Under the pieces are notes generated by a model. The model saw nothing but the letters and a program-made list of their open reading frames with translations, was not told the DNA's origin and searched no databases. Both the position numbers and the translations under genes were made by a program. From DASUBN01 sp036000105 (GTDB lineage: Bacteria; Pseudomonadota; Gammaproteobacteria; Natronospirales; REEB76): 64,000 nucleotides of DNA. The stretch is taken from NCBI GenBank assembly GCA_036000105.1, contig DASYGE010000012.1, positions 372,001 through 436,000 of the forward strand. The letters are read 5' to 3'. Shown here piece by piece: positions 25,072 through 34,568 of this stretch. Within the stretch, counting starts at the first letter, position 1, and each line of letters starts with the position of its first letter.

Positions 25072-26097
25072 TCAGCTCGCCGCACAGGTCGGCAAGGGTT
25101 TCCCGCTGCGCGCCGCGGAGAGCCAGGGCGCGAGGGACATGGACCAGATGTTCGCATCGCCGTTGTTCCAGCCGCCCATGTCTTTGACAGCCTGTTCCGC
25201 CTCCGCGCGGCTGTGGGGCAGGGCCACGGGCACGGTACGGTCGCTGGCGAAATACAGCAGGCCGTCGTCCGGCCCGAACTCCGCATCGTCATCGAAGGTC
25301 TGAGTGCCGTTGCCGGGGGCCGTGTAGCAGATGGCTGCGGGCGCGCTCCAGCCACCGTCATGGGCGAAGCTGATGTACATATGCTCGTGGTCGTCCTTGA
25401 ATGGCCCGCGTCCGCTGCTGCTGAACACCAGATACGAACCGTCCGCCGCCACTGCCGGATCCACGTCTAGCGTCTTGCCGTCGCTGAAGGGCAGGGGCTC
25501 GGCCGGCAGATACTTGCCGTCCTGGTGACGCGAGCGGTACAGGTGCAGGTTCTTCTCGCTGTCGGTCTTGGAGATGAAGTAGAGGTCGCCGTCGGCGGCC
25601 AGCGACGGTTTCCAGATATGGGTGCTGATGTTGACGGTATCCGGCAGGCGTACGGGTTCGCTCCAGCCGGTGCCCTGGCGCTCCACCTTCCACAAGGCTG
25701 ACACGTCCAGGCCCTTGTGCGCGGCATGCAGGGCCGCGGCGATGGCTGCGGTGGCGGGGCGCAGGGATTCAAACACCATATAGGAACCGTCCGGTGCCAT
25801 GGTCGGGGAACTGTCGGGATATTCGCCCGAGAAGGAAGCGATGACGGGTTCCGACCAGCCCTTATCCGTCTGATGGGACTCCAGGATGAACCCCCAGCTC
25901 ACGCCGCTGCGGGTGAAATAGAGGGTCTTGCCGTCCGGCGAGAAGGCCGGCGTCCAGTCGTTGGCAGGACCTGAGATCGGCCCCGGCGCGAAGAGCGCCG
26001 GCGTGGGCTGAGCAGGTAGCTCCGCGAGTGCGGAACCCATCAGACCCGTGAGGAGTGTCATCGTGCAAAACGTCTTGGAGAGACCGGCAGCGGTCAT
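25072..26097 (-). CDS. Periplasmic TolB-like/PD40 beta-propeller protein
   Basis: 341 residues from the ATG at 26097 (GAGGA nine bases upstream). A signal peptide (about residues 1-25, ending SALA) precedes several PD40 blades: NDWTPAFSPDGKTLYFTR, YPDSSPTMAPDGSYMVFES, WKPSLAADGDLYFISK, DVDPAVAADGSYLVFSSSG and DDAEFGPDDGLLYFASD. Such stand-alone propellers occur in many proteobacteria; enzymatic activity is not evident. It follows the small membrane protein's orientation with a 30-base gap, being upstream of it. Confidence 0.82.
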   Translation of the reverse strand: MTAAGLSKTFCTMTLLTGLMGSALAELPAQPTPALFAPGPISGPANDWTPAFSPDGKTLYFTRSGVSWGFILESHQTDKGWSEPVIASFSGEYPDSSPTMAPDGSYMVFESLRPATAAIAAALHAAHKGLDVSALWKVERQGTGWSEPVRLPDTVNISTHIWKPSLAADGDLYFISKTDSEKNLHLYRSRHQDGKYLPAEPLPFSDGKTLDVDPAVAADGSYLVFSSSGRGPFKDDHEHMYISFAHDGGWSAPAAICYTAPGNGTQTFDDDAEFGPDDGLLYFASDRTVPVALPHSRAEAEQAVKDMGGWNNGDANIWSMSLAPWLSAARSGKPLPTCAAS

Positions 26098-26404
26098 GGG
26101 CCCTGTTCCTCGAAGCTGGCGGGGCTTGGAAGACTGACCGCCTTGGAGCAGGCAAGTTCCGCCGTACCGCATAGAGACTGTAGGTGCTGCTGGGGTCAGG
26201 TGGGCCCACGCAGCGAAAAATCAGAAATGAATCAGGAAGACGGAGATGTGCCGAGTGCATAGGCGTGGACCCAGGGCATGGAAGCGTGGTAATGATCCCT
26301 GCTGACAGCGGTCCTCAAGGCTCGGTGGCTATTCGGGGTGCAACTGGCTAATCTAAACGCAGGCAGGAGCGCAAAGACCGCCACATGAGGGGCTTCGGGG
26401 AACC
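26098..26404. other. Divergent intergenic region, no gene seen
   Basis: 307 bases between the PD40 gene and the cupredoxin operon. It must hold promoters in both directions. TAATCT at about 26350 could be a -10 element for the cupredoxin gene, but no matching -35 was evident. Confidence 0.4.
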
Positions 26405-27076
26405 ATGCAACTATCCAGGGCCGGCATCCTGTTGTTGTTGGGGATGGGTCCGCTCGCGGGCGCCACAGCCGCCGACCTGCGCGGCCATGTGACCCTGGTG
26501 AACGCGGCCGAGGCGGGTCCCCAGGACCCGGCCGACACGGTGGTGTTCTTCAAGCCGGATGCTCCGGTGCGCGTGCGGCCCCTGTCCGGCTACATCACCA
26601 TGACCATGCACGGCAAGTCCTTCGTACCGCACGTGCTCACGGTGACCGAGGGCAGCGCGGTGCGCTTCGCCAACTCGGATCCCATCCTGCATAACGTGTT
26701 CTCCACCTCCACGGCGAACGATTTCGACATGGGCCTGTACGGCAACGGCCCGGGCAAGAGCAAGACCTTCAGCCACGCCGGTCTCGTGCGGGTCTATTGC
26801 AACGTGCACCACGAGATGTTCGCCTACATCCTGGTGCTGGACACGCCGTATTTCGCCGCGGTGGGAGAGGACGGCGGTTTCGATCTGCATGGTCTGCCGG
26901 CCGGTGCCGGCACGCTCACGGTGTGGAACCCGCGAGGTGAGGTGTGGCGGCAGCATCTCGATGCGTTGTCACCCGAACTCCTGAGCCTGCAGATCAGGGT
27001 GAACCGCTTCGCCGTGCCCGATCACTTCAACAAGTTCGGCAAGCCCTACGACAAGAACGCCACCCCGGGGTACTGA
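26405..27076 (+). CDS. Secreted cupredoxin-domain protein
   Basis: 223 residues with a signal peptide (cleavage near AGATAA-DLRG). Residues about 65-147 form a cupredoxin: FVPHVLTVTEGSAVRFANSDPILHNVFS gives His96, and VYCNVHHEMFAYILV gives Cys132, His135 and Met138, a complete type-1 copper ligand set. A transthyretin-like segment follows (DGGFDLHGLPAGAGTLTVWNPRG). Related proteins are annotated as methylamine-utilisation or plastocyanin-like without firm roles. It is three bases upstream of the membrane kinase and is probably a periplasmic copper or redox partner of it. Confidence 0.85.
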   Translation: MQLSRAGILLLLGMGPLAGATAADLRGHVTLVNAAEAGPQDPADTVVFFKPDAPVRVRPLSGYITMTMHGKSFVPHVLTVTEGSAVRFANSDPILHNVFSTSTANDFDMGLYGNGPGKSKTFSHAGLVRVYCNVHHEMFAYILVLDTPYFAAVGEDGGFDLHGLPAGAGTLTVWNPRGEVWRQHLDALSPELLSLQIRVNRFAVPDHFNKFGKPYDKNATPGY

Positions 27077-27079
27077 CAC

Positions 27080-29641
27080 GTGCTTAAACGCCTGAGTTTC
27101 ACCGCGCGCATCTTCCTGGCCTCGGCCCTGCTCGTGGTCGCGGCGCTCACGGTCTCGGCGGTGGCCACCTATACCCGCGGCTATCAGATCGCGCGCAGCG
27201 CGGCCACCGACAGCCTGGCCCATAGCCGCGCAGTGCAACAGAACTTCCAGAAACTGCGCTTCCAGCAGTTGCGGCTCATGTCGCAGCTCATGGCCTCCGA
27301 TCCCTCGTTCCTGAGTTACGTGGCGGAAGCCGCCGGCAACGGGCTCACCAGCGGCGGCCAGGTGGACGTGCGTTCCATCACCGACCTGCTCACCGAACGC
27401 CAGGGTGAGATCGGTTTCGACTTCGGCATGGTGCTGGATCAGAGCGGCGTGCTCCTGGCGCGCAGCGGCAGCGTAGCGGCACGCGAGAACCTGGCGGCGA
27501 ACCCGGTGGTGACTGCGGCCATGCAGGCCCAAGGTCCTGCGGCAGGTTACTGGCTCCGGGAAGGGCGCGCCTATCAGGTGGCGGTGGCGCCCCTCGCCAA
27601 TCGCGACGAACTCCTGGGTTACCTGGTGCTAGGCCTCGCCGTGGACCAGTCGCTGCTGCAGGACGTGAAGCAGGTGAGCGGCGCGGAGATCGTGCTCCTT
27701 GACAGTAGCGCCGGCAGCAGCAGCGTCGTGACTTCCACCCTGGATCCGCAGAGGCTCGATGGCCTGAACCAATCGCTGACGAAGTTGCATCCTTTGCCGA
27801 GCGGTGCGTTCGACGTGGATCTCGGCGGCGAGCATTGGCTCGCCTATGCCGAGCCCCTGGGTTCGGCCGGTACTGCGCTCACGCTCACTTCATTCGACCA
27901 GGCCATCGGCGGGTTCCGCGCCATCCTCACCCTGCAGATGCTGGCGGCGCTCATCGCCACCTTGATCGCGGTGGTGCTCTCCTGGTGGCTCTCTCACCGG
28001 CTGGCGCGCCCCTTGCGGGAACTGGCGGACGCAGCCCAGTCCGCCGCGCGCGGCGAGTTCAACCGTCGCTTCACCGCCGAGGGCAGCGGCGAGATCGCCA
28101 AGCTCACCCAGGCTTTCGATTCGCTCTTGAGCGATCTGCGCGAGAAGAGCGAGATCGAGAACTACATGGCGGACCTCGCCAAGTACCAGCCCGACGCGGC
28201 GGCGGATCACACACCGGGCTTCAGCGGCGCGGCCAGCGCGCCCGAGAGCTTGGGTGGCGCTTTCCTGGCGGTGCGCTTGCATGACACTCTGGATGCCAAC
28301 CTGGTGATGCCGGACAAGGCACTCATGGCCTTCAACCAGCTCCTGCGCAACCTGGAAGTCTCGGCGCGCTTGACCGGCGGCAAGCTCGCCGCTTCCGCGG
28401 GCAACACCGCGTTCCTGGTGTTCGAGAGCGCCGAGGCGGCGTTCAGCGCCGCCGGCCGGATATTGCAGGATGCAGCCAGCCAGGGGCAGAAACTCGCGGT
28501 CGCCGCAGCGCTCGGACGGGTGATAGCCGGTACAGCGGAGTGGGGCAGTGGGGCCAGCACCTCGCTGCTCGGCGTGCCGGTGCGCCAGCTGGAAGAGCTC
28601 TTGCCGGATGCGGCGCCCGGCATGTTGCTGGTCACTGCCGAGTTCGCCAAGGCGGCGGAAGGCTTCCCGGGCGCGCGCGCCAGCAGTCTCGCGGGCGCGG
28701 CCAGCGGCCGCAACCTCACCCGCCTCGATCTGCCCAAGGCCGAGGCGGCTGACGGCGACGAGACCCGCGCCGGCACCCTGCCGCTCGCCGAGAGCGGATT
28801 GCAGACCCTGCGACCCAAGCTGGCGCCGGGTATGCTGCTGGGCGGGCGTTACGAGATCCTCTCGGAGCTGGGGGCCGGCGGCATGGCGGTGGTCTACAAG
28901 GCCCGCGACCGTCAGCTGAACGAAGTGGTGGCCATCAAGACCATCAAGTCCGAAGACAGCCGCGACGAAGCCATGCTGGATGCCATGAAGAGCGAGATCC
29001 GCCTGGCCCGCAAGATCACCCACCGCAACGTGTTGCGTACCTACGATTTCGGCGATGCCAACGGGGTGCCGTTCATCTCCATGGAATACGTGCGCGGCAT
29101 GACGCTGCGCTACCTGCTGCAGAATCGGGCGAGGGTGCCCTTCGCCGCTGGGCTGCGCATCATGCGCCAAGTATGCACCGCTCTCATGGTGGCCCATGAG
29201 CAGTCGGTCGTGCACCGGGACATCAAGCCCGAGAACGTGATGCTGGAGCCCTCCGGCAACGCCAAGCTCATGGACTTCGGCATCGCGAGCCCCATGCGGC
29301 ATGGCGATGGGCAGGCGGCAGAGCGCATGGTGGTGGGCACGCCGCGTTATGCCTCGCCGGAGCAGCTCCTGGGCGATCCCATCGATGAGCGTACCGACAT
29401 CTATGCCTGCGGCGTCATGATGTATTACATGTTCACCGGCAAGCTGCCCTTCAACGAACGCAACATGGAGCGGCTCTTGGAGGTGAAGGGCAGGGAGGAA
29501 TACCTGGCCCCGGCGGACCTGGTGCCCGGCTTCCCCTCGGAGCTGGCGGCGTTGATTGCAAGTTGTCTCAGAGCAGATCGGGAGAAGCGCCCCCAGAGCG
29601 CCGAAGCCCTGCTGAAGAGACTGGAAGACATGCGTGTATAG
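27080..29641 (+). CDS. Membrane Ser/Thr kinase with extracytoplasmic sensor, HAMP and cyclase-like domain
   Basis: 853 residues, GTG start. TM1 spans about 10-30; a periplasmic Cache-like sensor spans 31-275 (GFDFGMVLDQSGVLLARSG, GYWLREGRAYQVAVAPL); TM2 is about 279-303; HAMP is 304-356. Residues about 390-530 have the pattern of a class III nucleotide cyclase domain (LARLTGGKL..., AAALGRVIAGTAEWG, LLGVPVRQLEELL), but the metal-binding Asp positions are not conserved, so it should be catalytically inactive. The C-terminal kinase (about 588-850) is complete: GAGGMAVVYKARD loop, Lys620, Glu639, HRDIKPEN with Asp714, and DFG with Asp732. It lies in a tight operon with a cupredoxin and a porin-like protein. 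Confidence 0.9.
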   Translation: MLKRLSFTARIFLASALLVVAALTVSAVATYTRGYQIARSAATDSLAHSRAVQQNFQKLRFQQLRLMSQLMASDPSFLSYVAEAAGNGLTSGGQVDVRSITDLLTERQGEIGFDFGMVLDQSGVLLARSGSVAARENLAANPVVTAAMQAQGPAAGYWLREGRAYQVAVAPLANRDELLGYLVLGLAVDQSLLQDVKQVSGAEIVLLDSSAGSSSVVTSTLDPQRLDGLNQSLTKLHPLPSGAFDVDLGGEHWLAYAEPLGSAGTALTLTSFDQAIGGFRAILTLQMLAALIATLIAVVLSWWLSHRLARPLRELADAAQSAARGEFNRRFTAEGSGEIAKLTQAFDSLLSDLREKSEIENYMADLAKYQPDAAADHTPGFSGAASAPESLGGAFLAVRLHDTLDANLVMPDKALMAFNQLLRNLEVSARLTGGKLAASAGNTAFLVFESAEAAFSAAGRILQDAASQGQKLAVAAALGRVIAGTAEWGSGASTSLLGVPVRQLEELLPDAAPGMLLVTAEFAKAAEGFPGARASSLAGAASGRNLTRLDLPKAEAADGDETRAGTLPLAESGLQTLRPKLAPGMLLGGRYEILSELGAGGMAVVYKARDRQLNEVVAIKTIKSEDSRDEAMLDAMKSEIRLARKITHRNVLRTYDFGDANGVPFISMEYVRGMTLRYLLQNRARVPFAAGLRIMRQVCTALMVAHEQSVVHRDIKPENVMLEPSGNAKLMDFGIASPMRHGDGQAAERMVVGTPRYASPEQLLGDPIDERTDIYACGVMMYYMFTGKLPFNERNMERLLEVKGREEYLAPADLVPGFPSELAALIASCLRADREKRPQSAEALLKRLEDMRV

Positions 29642-30761
29642 ACCCCGCGATATCCGCGGCATCGCCGCGACCCTGGTGCTCTTGTCTCTCGCTTGCGTGG
29701 CACGGGCGGACGACCTTGACCTCGGCGCGGAACCCGCTCCCAGCGCGGTCGCCTGGTCCGGCGACTTCCTGCTGCGCCAGGACATCGAGCGCAGCTGGTC
29801 CGGCGGGGACAACGAATCGCGGCTCCTGGCGCGGCTGCGCTACGGGCTCAACTGGCAGATCGACCCCCAGTGGGTGTTCGGGGCGGCGCTGCGCATCGAC
29901 GAGAGCAGCATCGGCAACGAGCATCTCGTGGACTACAACGACAACCAGCGGCCTCGGGACCTGGCCCTGGATACGTTCTATCTGCAATACAGTCCGGCCG
30001 AGGGCCAGGCACTGGAGGCGGGCAAGGACGTGTTCCCGCTCAAGCTCTCACGCATGCTCTGGGATCCGGACCTGCGTCCGGCGGGCCTGTCCTATTCCAT
30101 GAAACGGCAACTCAGCGACGATACCAGCCTGCGATTCGTGGCCGGCGCCTTCCTGGGCCAGCATCTGTCCGGGGACCAGTCGCGCATCAGCGCCGCCCAG
30201 CTGGGCTTGAGGTTCCGTGAGCAGGACATGGTGCAGCCGGAGTTCATCCTGAGCTATCTGCGTTTCACTCATCTGAGCCCACTCCTCGATGCCGGGGAGG
30301 ATAGAGGCAATCCGTTTGAAGGTGATCTCATAATGAAACCCAACGGCGGGTTTCTGCCAGATTTCAATTTCTTCGACCAGTTCGAGCTCGCGGACCTGCA
30401 GTTCGTGCTCCACGTAGGCACGCCCACGCCGTTCCGCTTGCTGTTGGACATGGACAAGAACTTAGGCGCTGTGCGCGGTAACGACCGGGCCGGGCGCATC
30501 GAGATGGCCCTAGGGGACAGTTTCACGGCGGGCGGTTCCGAAGTGGGCCTCGCCGCCGAACGCATGCAGCACTCAGCGGTGCAGGGCGCTTTCAACGACG
30601 ATGACTGGTGGTTCCATGCCGGTTCCCACGGCAGCATGCTCTGGTACGCCTACGGCTGGTCCGACCGGGTGCGCCTGAGGCTCGCCTGGTTCCATGAGCA
30701 ACCGGATACCAGCCGCTTCCATTGGGATCGTTGGTTGCTGGACCTCGGCTGGCAGCTTTAG
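29634..30761 (+). CDS. Putative porin-like outer-membrane protein
   Basis: 375 residues, GTG start inside the kinase 3' end (eight-base overlap ending at the kinase TAG). It has a signal peptide (IAATLVLLSLACVARA) and a beta-rich chain with porin-type strands: SWSGGDNESRLLARLRYGLNWQID, WVFGAALRIDESSI, LALDTFYLQYSP. It ends RWLLDLGWQL, a barrel-like terminus. It resembles the 'putative porin' group of medium-sized barrels. Translational coupling to the kinase indicates a shared function; possibly it is the outer-membrane target or gate of that signalling unit. Confidence 0.78.
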   Translation: MYRPRDIRGIAATLVLLSLACVARADDLDLGAEPAPSAVAWSGDFLLRQDIERSWSGGDNESRLLARLRYGLNWQIDPQWVFGAALRIDESSIGNEHLVDYNDNQRPRDLALDTFYLQYSPAEGQALEAGKDVFPLKLSRMLWDPDLRPAGLSYSMKRQLSDDTSLRFVAGAFLGQHLSGDQSRISAAQLGLRFREQDMVQPEFILSYLRFTHLSPLLDAGEDRGNPFEGDLIMKPNGGFLPDFNFFDQFELADLQFVLHVGTPTPFRLLLDMDKNLGAVRGNDRAGRIEMALGDSFTAGGSEVGLAAERMQHSAVQGAFNDDDWWFHAGSHGSMLWYAYGWSDRVRLRLAWFHEQPDTSRFHWDRWLLDLGWQL

Positions 30762-30777
30762 AAGAGCGTGGACGTAT

Positions 30778-31251
30778 TCAGGCGAGGGCGCGGAGCTGCT
30801 GTTCCAGCTCGTCGGGACTCAGATATTCCAGGGGCAGTCCCAACAACAGATCGATGCGCCGCTCCAGAGCGGTGAAGGTCGTGGCGAAAGCCGCGAGTCG
30901 TTCCGCATCGCCGCCTTCAGCTGCGGCCGGATCCGGCAGACCCCAGTGGACTTTGACCGGGGCGCCGGGCCAGAGGGGGCAGCTCTCGGCCGCGGCCCGG
31001 TCGCAGACGGTGATGACCACATCCATATGCGGGACGGAATCCCCCGCGAAGCTCTCCCAGCTCTTGCTGTGTAGCCCTGCGATGGGGATGTCGCAGGTCT
31101 TCAGCACCGCGAGAGCCAGGGGATGGACCTCGCCTTTGGGATGGCTGCCGGCGCTGTAGGCCGCGAGACGCCTGCCGCCTTTGGCGTTCAGGATGGCCTC
31201 CGCCAGGATGCTGCGGGCGGAATTGCCGGTGCACAGGAACAGGACGTTCAT
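30778..31251 (-). CDS. arsC: Arsenate reductase ArsC, LMW phosphatase/thioredoxin type
   Basis: 157 residues. It opens with the P-loop MNVLFLCTGNSARS, where the catalytic Cys is residue 7, and has the second redox Cys in ITVCDRAAAESCP and the Asp-containing loop HWGLPDPAA. This combination separates thioredoxin-linked ArsC from plain tyrosine phosphatases. It reduces arsenate to arsenite in the cytoplasm. No arsR, arsB or acr3 is adjacent, so efflux must be encoded elsewhere. It is convergent with the porin gene, 16 bases away. Confidence 0.88.
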   Translation of the reverse strand: MNVLFLCTGNSARSILAEAILNAKGGRRLAAYSAGSHPKGEVHPLALAVLKTCDIPIAGLHSKSWESFAGDSVPHMDVVITVCDRAAAESCPLWPGAPVKVHWGLPDPAAAEGGDAERLAAFATTFTALERRIDLLLGLPLEYLSPDELEQQLRALA

Positions 31252-31399
31252 GCCCTGATTATGCCGCCGGGGACATGTAACCGGTCAATATTCCGCCAGG
31301 ACCGGCCGCTCGCGGAGCGTTAGAATCCCCCACCCGCACTGCGGCAACTTATCCCCTTTTTGCCGGTCTGAAGTCGGGCCCCCTGCCAGGAGATGCAGC

Positions 31400-34300
31400 A
31401 TGAAGCTTCGTTACGCCGCCTTGTCGTTCCTGCTCAGCTTGAGTGCGGCCCAGGCCGCGGGCTTCGATCCCGCGCTCTACGGCGATCTGCACTGGCGGCT
31501 CATCGGCCCGTTCCGCGGCGGACGGGTGCTGGCGGTCTCCGGTGTGCATGGCGATCCCAGGCATTACTACTTCGGCTCCGTGGACGGCGGCGTGTGGGAG
31601 AGCAAGGATACGGGCCGCACCTGGCAGCCGATATTCGACGCCATGCACGTGGGTTCCATCGGCGCCATCACGGTGGCGCCCTCTGATCCGAAGGTGATCT
31701 ACGTGGGCAGCGGCGAAGCGGACATGCGTTCCGACATCGCCTATGGCAACGGCATGTACAAGTCCGTGGACGCGGGCAAGACCTGGACCCACATCGGTCT
31801 CGACGATTCCTATCAGATCGGCAAGATCCTGGTGGACCCGAAGTACTCCGATGTGGTGTACGTGGCGGTGCTGGGTCATGGTTACGGGCCCAATGAGACC
31901 CGTGGTGTGTACCGCAGCCGCGATGGCGGCAAGACCTGGCAGAAGGTGCTGTACAAGGATGCCGACACGGGCGCCATCGACCTGGCCTTCGGCAGCGAGA
32001 CGGACACCCTCTACGCGAGCCTGTGGCAGACGCGCCGGCCGCCGTGGAACGTGTATCCCCCGTCCAACGGACCCGGCAGCGGCCTCTACAAGTCCACCGA
32101 CGGCGGCGATACCTGGGCGCAACTCACCAAGGGACTGCCCAGCGAAGGCCTGGGCCATATCGGCCTCGCCACCGCCCCCAGCAATCCCGATATCGTCTAC
32201 GCGCTGGTGGATGCGAAGCAAGGCGGTCTGTACCGCTCTGACGACGCCGGCGCCGACTGGACCTTGGTCTCCGGCGACAAGCGCATCTGGACCCGCGGCT
32301 GGTATTTCGGCGGCGTGGCCGTGGACCCGAAGGACCCGCAGGTGGTCTATATATCCGACACCGCCATGTTCAAGTCCACCGACGGCGGCAAGACCTTCCT
32401 GCCCTTCCTCGGTGATCCCACCGGCGATGACTTCCATACCCTGTGGATAGATCCGGACGACGGCGAGCGCATGATCTCCGGTGTGGACCAGGGCACCATC
32501 ATCTCCCAGAACGGCGGCAAGACCTGGACCAGCTGGTACAACCAGCCCACCGGGCAGTTCTACCACGTGAGCACCGACCACCGTTTCCCCTATCACGTGT
32601 ACGGCGCGCAGCAGGACTCCGGCGCCGCCGAGGTGCCGAGCCGTTCGGACAACAAGTTCGACGGCATCAACATGACCCAGTTCCACGAGATCACCGCCGG
32701 TGGCGAGAGCGGCACCATCGCGCCCGATCCGCTCGACCCGGACACGGTCTACGGCGGTAGCGTGGACAAACTCGACCTCAAGAGCGAGCAGACCGCGGAC
32801 GTGGATCCGACCTTGGCTTACCCGGACATCTACCGCAGCGTCTGGACTCTGCCGCTGACCTTCTCACCCAAGGATCCCCACGCCCTGTATTTCGCTAACC
32901 AGCACCTGTTCCGCACCCGGGACGGCGGCAAACATTGGGCGCTCTTGAGCCCCGACCTGACCCAGAAGACGCTCACGGTGCCGACCAACCTGGATGCCCC
33001 CACCGCTGCGGATACCGCTACCGTGGGTCAGCGCCGCGGCGTGATCTACGCCATCGCTCCCTCGCGCTTCAAGACAGACGATATCTGGGTGGGGACGGAC
33101 GACGGCCTCATCTGGCGTACCCATGACGACGGCAAGCACTGGGCTGACGTGACACCGCCTGCGCTCACGCCCTGGTCCAAGGTGGGCAGCATCGAAGCGG
33201 GCCACTACTCGGCCGACACCGCTTATGCGGCCATCGACCGGCATCGCCTCGACGACTACAGACCCTATATCTACCGCACCCATGACGGTGGCAAGAGCTG
33301 GACTCCCATCGCCGCGGGCATACCGGACGGCAGCTTCGTGAACGTGGTGCGCGAGGATCCGGTGAAGCAAGGCCTGCTCTATGCCGGTACCGAACTCGGC
33401 ATCTACATATCCTTCGACGATGGTGACCACTGGCAGAGCCTGCAGCAGAACCTGCCGGTGACATCCATCCGCGACATCGACGTGCACCACGACAGGTACA
33501 ACGACGATCTCGTCATCGCCACCCACGGCCGCGCCTTCTGGGTGCTGGACGACATCTCGGCGCTGCGTCAACTCGATGAGGCTACAGGGGCCGCCGCGCT
33601 GTTCAAGCCGGTGGACGCGGTGCGCCTGCATCTCCCCGGTTTCACCGGCACGCCCATGCATCCCGACGAACCCGGTGCGGCCAACCCGCCGGATGGTGCA
33701 GTCATCGATTACTGGTTGAAGGGCGCCGCCGCCTCGCCCGTGACCCTGGACATCCTGGATGCCCACGGCAAGGCCGTGCGGCATTATTCCAGTGCGGACA
33801 AGCGTGAGTCAGCGGATCTGTCGAAGATCAGCGCCACGCCGGACTGGTTCGCGCAACCAGTGCCGCTCGCGGCCGCAGCCGGCATGCATCGCTTCGTATG
33901 GAGCCTCCACTCCGCCGCGCCGGAAGCCCTGGGGCGCGACGGTGTATGGGTGCTGCCGGGGAACTACACCGTTAAGCTCACGGTGGGAGGCAAGAGCTAT
34001 AGCCAGCCGCTCACGGTGCTGAACGATCCGCGGGTGAAAGCCACTCAGGCTGATCTCACCCAGCAACAAACGCTGGCTTTCGAGATCCAGACACAGCGTG
34101 CGCGCCTGGCGGTCGCCGGCGGCGAAGTGAGCAGCATCCTGAAACAGCTGGAGGCGGCCGAAGCCAAGGCGACGGCGGATCTCATGGGCAAGCTCAAGGC
34201 TTTCGAGCAGCAGGTCTCGGCCGAGACTGAGCTGCATGCCGTGCCACCGGGTTATGGCCAGCCCGGCGCAGCGCCGGCGCAAGTGGGCAGCCTGGCGTAT

Positions 34301-34504
34301 GTGACGAACGCCTTCGACGCCCTGCAGGGGGCTGTCGAGAATGCCGACGGTGCCCCCAGCGTCGATGCGCTCAAGGGTTACACCGAGCAGAAGACCAAGG
34401 CGGACACAGCCATAGGCCGCTGGCAGTCGGACAAGGAGTCCCTGCCGCCCCTCAACGCGGCGCTGCAGAAGGCAGGCTTGCCGGAGCTGGATCCCAAGAA
34501 GTGA
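31400..34504 (+). CDS. Large secreted BNR/Asp-box (VPS10-like) propeller protein
   Basis: 1034 residues with a signal peptide (LRYAALSFLLSLSAAQA). At least eleven Asp-box repeats of type SxDxGxTW are spread over residues 60-720, such as SKDTGRTW, SVDAGKTW, SRDGGKTW, STDGGDTW, THDGGKSW, predicting one or two sortilin-like ten-bladed propellers. The remaining C-terminal 300 residues contain a beta domain (VTLDILDAHGKAVRHYSS, PGNYTVKLTVGGKSY) and a helical tail. Such proteins are often annotated as glycosyl hydrolases, but no catalytic motif is evident. Preceded by a purine-rich AGGAG site. Confidence 0.87.
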   Translation: MKLRYAALSFLLSLSAAQAAGFDPALYGDLHWRLIGPFRGGRVLAVSGVHGDPRHYYFGSVDGGVWESKDTGRTWQPIFDAMHVGSIGAITVAPSDPKVIYVGSGEADMRSDIAYGNGMYKSVDAGKTWTHIGLDDSYQIGKILVDPKYSDVVYVAVLGHGYGPNETRGVYRSRDGGKTWQKVLYKDADTGAIDLAFGSETDTLYASLWQTRRPPWNVYPPSNGPGSGLYKSTDGGDTWAQLTKGLPSEGLGHIGLATAPSNPDIVYALVDAKQGGLYRSDDAGADWTLVSGDKRIWTRGWYFGGVAVDPKDPQVVYISDTAMFKSTDGGKTFLPFLGDPTGDDFHTLWIDPDDGERMISGVDQGTIISQNGGKTWTSWYNQPTGQFYHVSTDHRFPYHVYGAQQDSGAAEVPSRSDNKFDGINMTQFHEITAGGESGTIAPDPLDPDTVYGGSVDKLDLKSEQTADVDPTLAYPDIYRSVWTLPLTFSPKDPHALYFANQHLFRTRDGGKHWALLSPDLTQKTLTVPTNLDAPTAADTATVGQRRGVIYAIAPSRFKTDDIWVGTDDGLIWRTHDDGKHWADVTPPALTPWSKVGSIEAGHYSADTAYAAIDRHRLDDYRPYIYRTHDGGKSWTPIAAGIPDGSFVNVVREDPVKQGLLYAGTELGIYISFDDGDHWQSLQQNLPVTSIRDIDVHHDRYNDDLVIATHGRAFWVLDDISALRQLDEATGAAALFKPVDAVRLHLPGFTGTPMHPDEPGAANPPDGAVIDYWLKGAAASPVTLDILDAHGKAVRHYSSADKRESADLSKISATPDWFAQPVPLAAAAGMHRFVWSLHSAAPEALGRDGVWVLPGNYTVKLTVGGKSYSQPLTVLNDPRVKATQADLTQQQTLAFEIQTQRARLAVAGGEVSSILKQLEAAEAKATADLMGKLKAFEQQVSAETELHAVPPGYGQPGAAPAQVGSLAYVTNAFDALQGAVENADGAPSVDALKGYTEQKTKADTAIGRWQSDKESLPPLNAALQKAGLPELDPKK

Positions 34505-34510
34505 GCACGA

Positions 34511-34539
34511 GCGGAGGCGGGCCTGAGGCCCGCCTCCGC
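34511..34539 (+). terminator. Strong stem-loop after the BNR-repeat gene
   Basis: A perfect 13-bp stem, GCGGAGGCGGGCC (34511-34523) with 34527-34539 and a TGA loop. No T-run follows, so it is either a weak terminator or a 3' stabilising hairpin. Confidence 0.6.
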
Positions 34540-34568
34540 TCCGGGGCCTGCGCTATGATGACCTGGCC

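Noticed and set aside
27890..29812. A 640-codon minus-strand frame opposite the kinase
   Set aside because: Composition is typical of antisense to a GC-rich gene, with no recognisable domain.
30778..31251. An arsenic resistance operon
   Set aside because: Only arsC is present; no regulator or efflux gene is next to it.
31349..32686. A 445-codon minus-strand frame opposite the BNR-repeat gene
   Set aside because: The periodic His/Val/Gly content mirrors the Asp-box repeats on the coding strand.
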